The notes below the pieces were generated by a model. It saw only the letters and a list, made by a program, of their open reading frames with translations, had not been told where the DNA came from and searched no databases. From Tethya wilhelma (Eukaryota > Porifera > Demospongiae > Tethyida > Tethyidae), in the NCBI GenBank assembly GCA_964030475.1, contig CAXIPT010000008.1:182148-246147 (forward strand): a DNA stretch of 64,000 nt. Direction: 5' to 3'. This document shows, piece after piece, positions 62,601 through 64,000 of the stretch; the first letter of the stretch is position 1, and every line of letters begins with the position of its first letter. The position numbers were made by a program, and so were the translations under genes.

Positions 62601-63646
62601 CTTTGCTGATCATCGTCTTATGATTTCGAAGAGAGTGACTGAAGACGGCATGGGTATCTGATTCTTTCATGTCTGGACCATCCCACTTTGTTGAAACAAT
62701 TATGTCACCTTCCTGACAAGAAAAGAGGGATTGACTTAGATTGATTCCACACATCAATGTCATGAGAGGTTTTTCTTCGCCTGATGTAGCAGAGATGTAC
62801 ATGCCGTATGGTTCTTCAACTGTACAAAAAACAAACAGTACCTCACAATTATGCATACAAATATAGCACTGCAAATTCTTACTTTGAAGAGTAACTTTGT
62901 GGCTTTCCCTAAGGACCTTGAAGGTTTCACTGAAGGTGACTTCACACTTATATTTTCCAGCATCAGACAAGTGTAACACTTGAAACTTAAGTTCTGACAG
63001 GATTTCACGAGGTATGAGTTGGTCATTCTTGTACCACCTGTAGCTCTTCACATGTCCATTGGCTCCTTCAACGTCACACTTGAGATAAAATTCCTCCTTG
63101 AGTTTTGGTCCACCAGATGATTGTTTTATAGAAAGATGAGATTCTGAGAAGGGGGGAGGGGAAAAGAGATTTGAATTAGTCTTTATTCAAAACCTTTAAA
63201 GTATTATTTTACCAATAGGCTTCAATTCATAGGCCTTGGTGTGTTTAATAACTTGGTCATCGGCAATGATTTTACAATAGTATATTCCTTTGTCAGCCAA
63301 TTTCAGAGGTAAAAAGTCAAGAGTTTTTCCTGCCTTCTCAACAGCCTTATCTTCACATCCTTCCACACCTTTCGTGATATACCATTCGTAGCTGTACCTA
63401 TCTTCATACATTGGAGGGATAGTACATCTTAGTGAGTAGTTCAAGCCAACAGTGGGATCCTTTTGTGGGTCATCAGGACCAATACTAGCTTCAAACATTT
63501 CAGGAGGAACAGGGGAGGCTGTAATAGAACATACCAGGGTGAATCAAAATAGTTTTATACTAGTAAATTTTATTTTCTGTAGAAAAAAATTAACTTGAAA
63601 TGATGTGACCTACCAGGTTTTTGCCCAGAATGAGTTCTCTTATAGA

Positions 63647-63692
<46 letters not shown>

Positions 63693-63842
63693 CACTGTGC
63701 GATATGTTACCGTTAACTTACATTATGATAAGTATACTCAAAGTCATTGCTATTATTAGTCCCACTACTAATACTACTATCACTGCGATTACAGTGATGA
63801 TAGCTGTGCTTAGACCACCATCATTACTTGGTGGAGACAAGC
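59624..63842 (-). CDS. TM - four Ig domains - IRE1/RNase L-like pseudokinase - KEN domain protein, 5' partial
   Basis: Seventeen exons on the minus strand: 63842-63722, 63648-63614, 63528-63213, 63143-62883, 62819-62430, 62100-61777, 61675-61600, 61529-61445, 61378-61310, 61228-61169, 61081-60973, 60844-60735, 60628-60475, 60398-60341, 60267-60113, 60019-59958, 59893-59624. They give 885 codons with every phase consistent. Order: a TM helix (AVIVVLVVGLIIAMTLSILI), four Ig-like domains with the Cys...Trp...YxC pattern, a kinase-like domain, then RPTTEEVASHCLFW leading into a KEN-type domain and a Ser-rich tail ending in TAG. RPTxEEVxxHxxFW plus KEN is the hallmark of IRE1 and RNase L. In the kinase the ATP lysine is Arg (IAVRVIK), the catalytic loop is HRDICLTN, DFG is GFG and the APE loop is missing, so it is probably a pseudokinase. 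The part upstream of the TM exon lies outside the window. Confidence 0.85.
59893..61675 (-). other. IRE1/RNase L-type kinase-like domain and start of KEN domain
   Basis: The kinase N-lobe starts at ARGTYSTVYT (61675-61600). The C-lobe contains VHRDICLTNVLIS, SGFGHCRKL and DVFSVGCLIFYVLTDGIHLFG, the last closely matching the IRE1/RNase L helix-F region. The KEN part includes NLGGLVQALNIEIKK, aligning with the catalytic-loop helix of KEN domains, and MTDLAQFLRYIQKKFPLLL near the end. The usual R-N-x-x-x-H catalytic set is not seen: an Asn is kept, but Leu and Lys stand where Arg and His are expected. Confidence 0.75.
61777..63528 (-). other. Four Ig-like domains, one per exon
   Basis: Ig1 (exon 63528-63213): NYSLRCTIPP, YEWYITKG, DKGIYYCKI. 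Ig2 (63143-62883): EEFYLKCDVEG, YRWYKNDQLIP, DAGKYKCEVTF. Ig3 (62819-62430): LMTLMCGINL, TKWDGPD, PKYTCKVTI. Ig4 (62100-61777): DFSLFCYFDS, YKWFKDGKLLP, DAGVYSCQVKF. All introns between them are phase 1, the typical arrangement for exchangeable Ig exons. Confidence 0.85.
63649..63692. repeat. (GT)n microsatellite
   Basis: GT run directly upstream (in the minus gene's sense) of the exon at 63648, serving as its acceptor tract. Confidence 0.9.
63722..63842 (-). other. Transmembrane exon of the Ig-kinase-KEN gene
   Basis: Encodes a short Ser/Pro/Asn/Gly linker, then about 25 hydrophobic residues. The next exon (63648-63614) continues IIYKRTHSGQKP. The positive charges after the helix predict that the downstream side is cytoplasmic. 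Both splice borders are canonical (TTTTGTAG acceptor, GTAAGT donor). Confidence 0.75.
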
Positions 63843-63904
63843 CTACAAAAGGAAAAGTAAAGAAAAATATTGTTAGTACAGGATCTAGCTCTAGATTATT
63901 GGTA

Positions 63905-63906
<2 letters not shown>

Positions 63907-64000
<94 letters not shown>
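63907..64000. repeat. (CA)n microsatellite at window end
   Basis: Uninterrupted dinucleotide run to the last base, inside the intron before the TM exon of the minus-strand gene. Confidence 0.95.

Noticed and set aside
63718..63996. Continuous ORF from the CA repeat through the TM segment
   Set aside because: The Cys-Val run is intronic microsatellite; an acceptor (TTTTGTAG) at 63843 marks the true exon start.

Overview
The window is eukaryotic (metazoan) genomic DNA: GT-AG introns, AT-rich intergenic DNA, many CA/CT microsatellites and short inverted-repeat elements. The gene content (a giant cadherin carrying cohesin and dockerin modules, an early-animal FOXO, a PARP, and an Ig/IRE1-type kinase gene) best fits a sponge, probably a demosponge, but the species cannot be fixed from sequence alone. 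Six single N characters (684, 32845, 34056, 36936, 38620, 55822) act as assembly gaps, and several are flanked by duplicated or inverted sequence.

Layout. (1) About 2.84-32.5 kb, plus strand: one enormous transmembrane cadherin with its N-terminus missing, about 8.7 kaa if one duplicated block is discounted. It is built from about 33 EC repeats, 5 other cadherin-like repeats, and three super-modules. Each super-module is a TMEM132-like ectodomain, then a cohesin-like domain, a basic furin-type site, a Cys motif and a dockerin with two intact calcium loops. Two FN3 domains, one TM helix and a 200-residue tail follow. This matches the coherin type of cadherin described in choanoflagellates and sponges. 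A 2,486-bp out-of-frame near-identical repeat inside it looks like two haplotypes joined in the assembly. Positions 1-683 are an exact second copy of part of this gene. (2) 32.5-38.6 kb: repeat-rich gap region with a 121-bp satellite, small inverted-repeat elements, and an orphan signal-peptide exon. (3) 38.6-40.3 kb, minus: FOXO, lacking only its extreme C-terminus. (4) 40.8-59.3 kb, plus: a 17-exon, 769-aa PARP with two WWE domains, WGR, PARP regulatory domain and an H-Y-E catalytic domain, head-to-head with FOXO. Its introns hold large tandem duplications, hairpin elements and a tRNA-derived SINE. (5) 59.6-63.8 kb, minus (5' end outside the window): a TM segment, four Ig domains, an IRE1/RNase L-type kinase domain that has lost key catalytic residues, and a KEN ribonuclease-type domain.

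The two most interesting systems are the triplicated cohesin-furin site-dockerin module in the cadherin, which suggests a cleaved adhesion protein re-joined by its own cohesin-dockerin pairs, and the Ig-pseudokinase-KEN membrane protein, an RNase L/IRE1-like effector half placed behind a TM segment. FOXO and PARP share a putative bidirectional promoter of about 560 bp.
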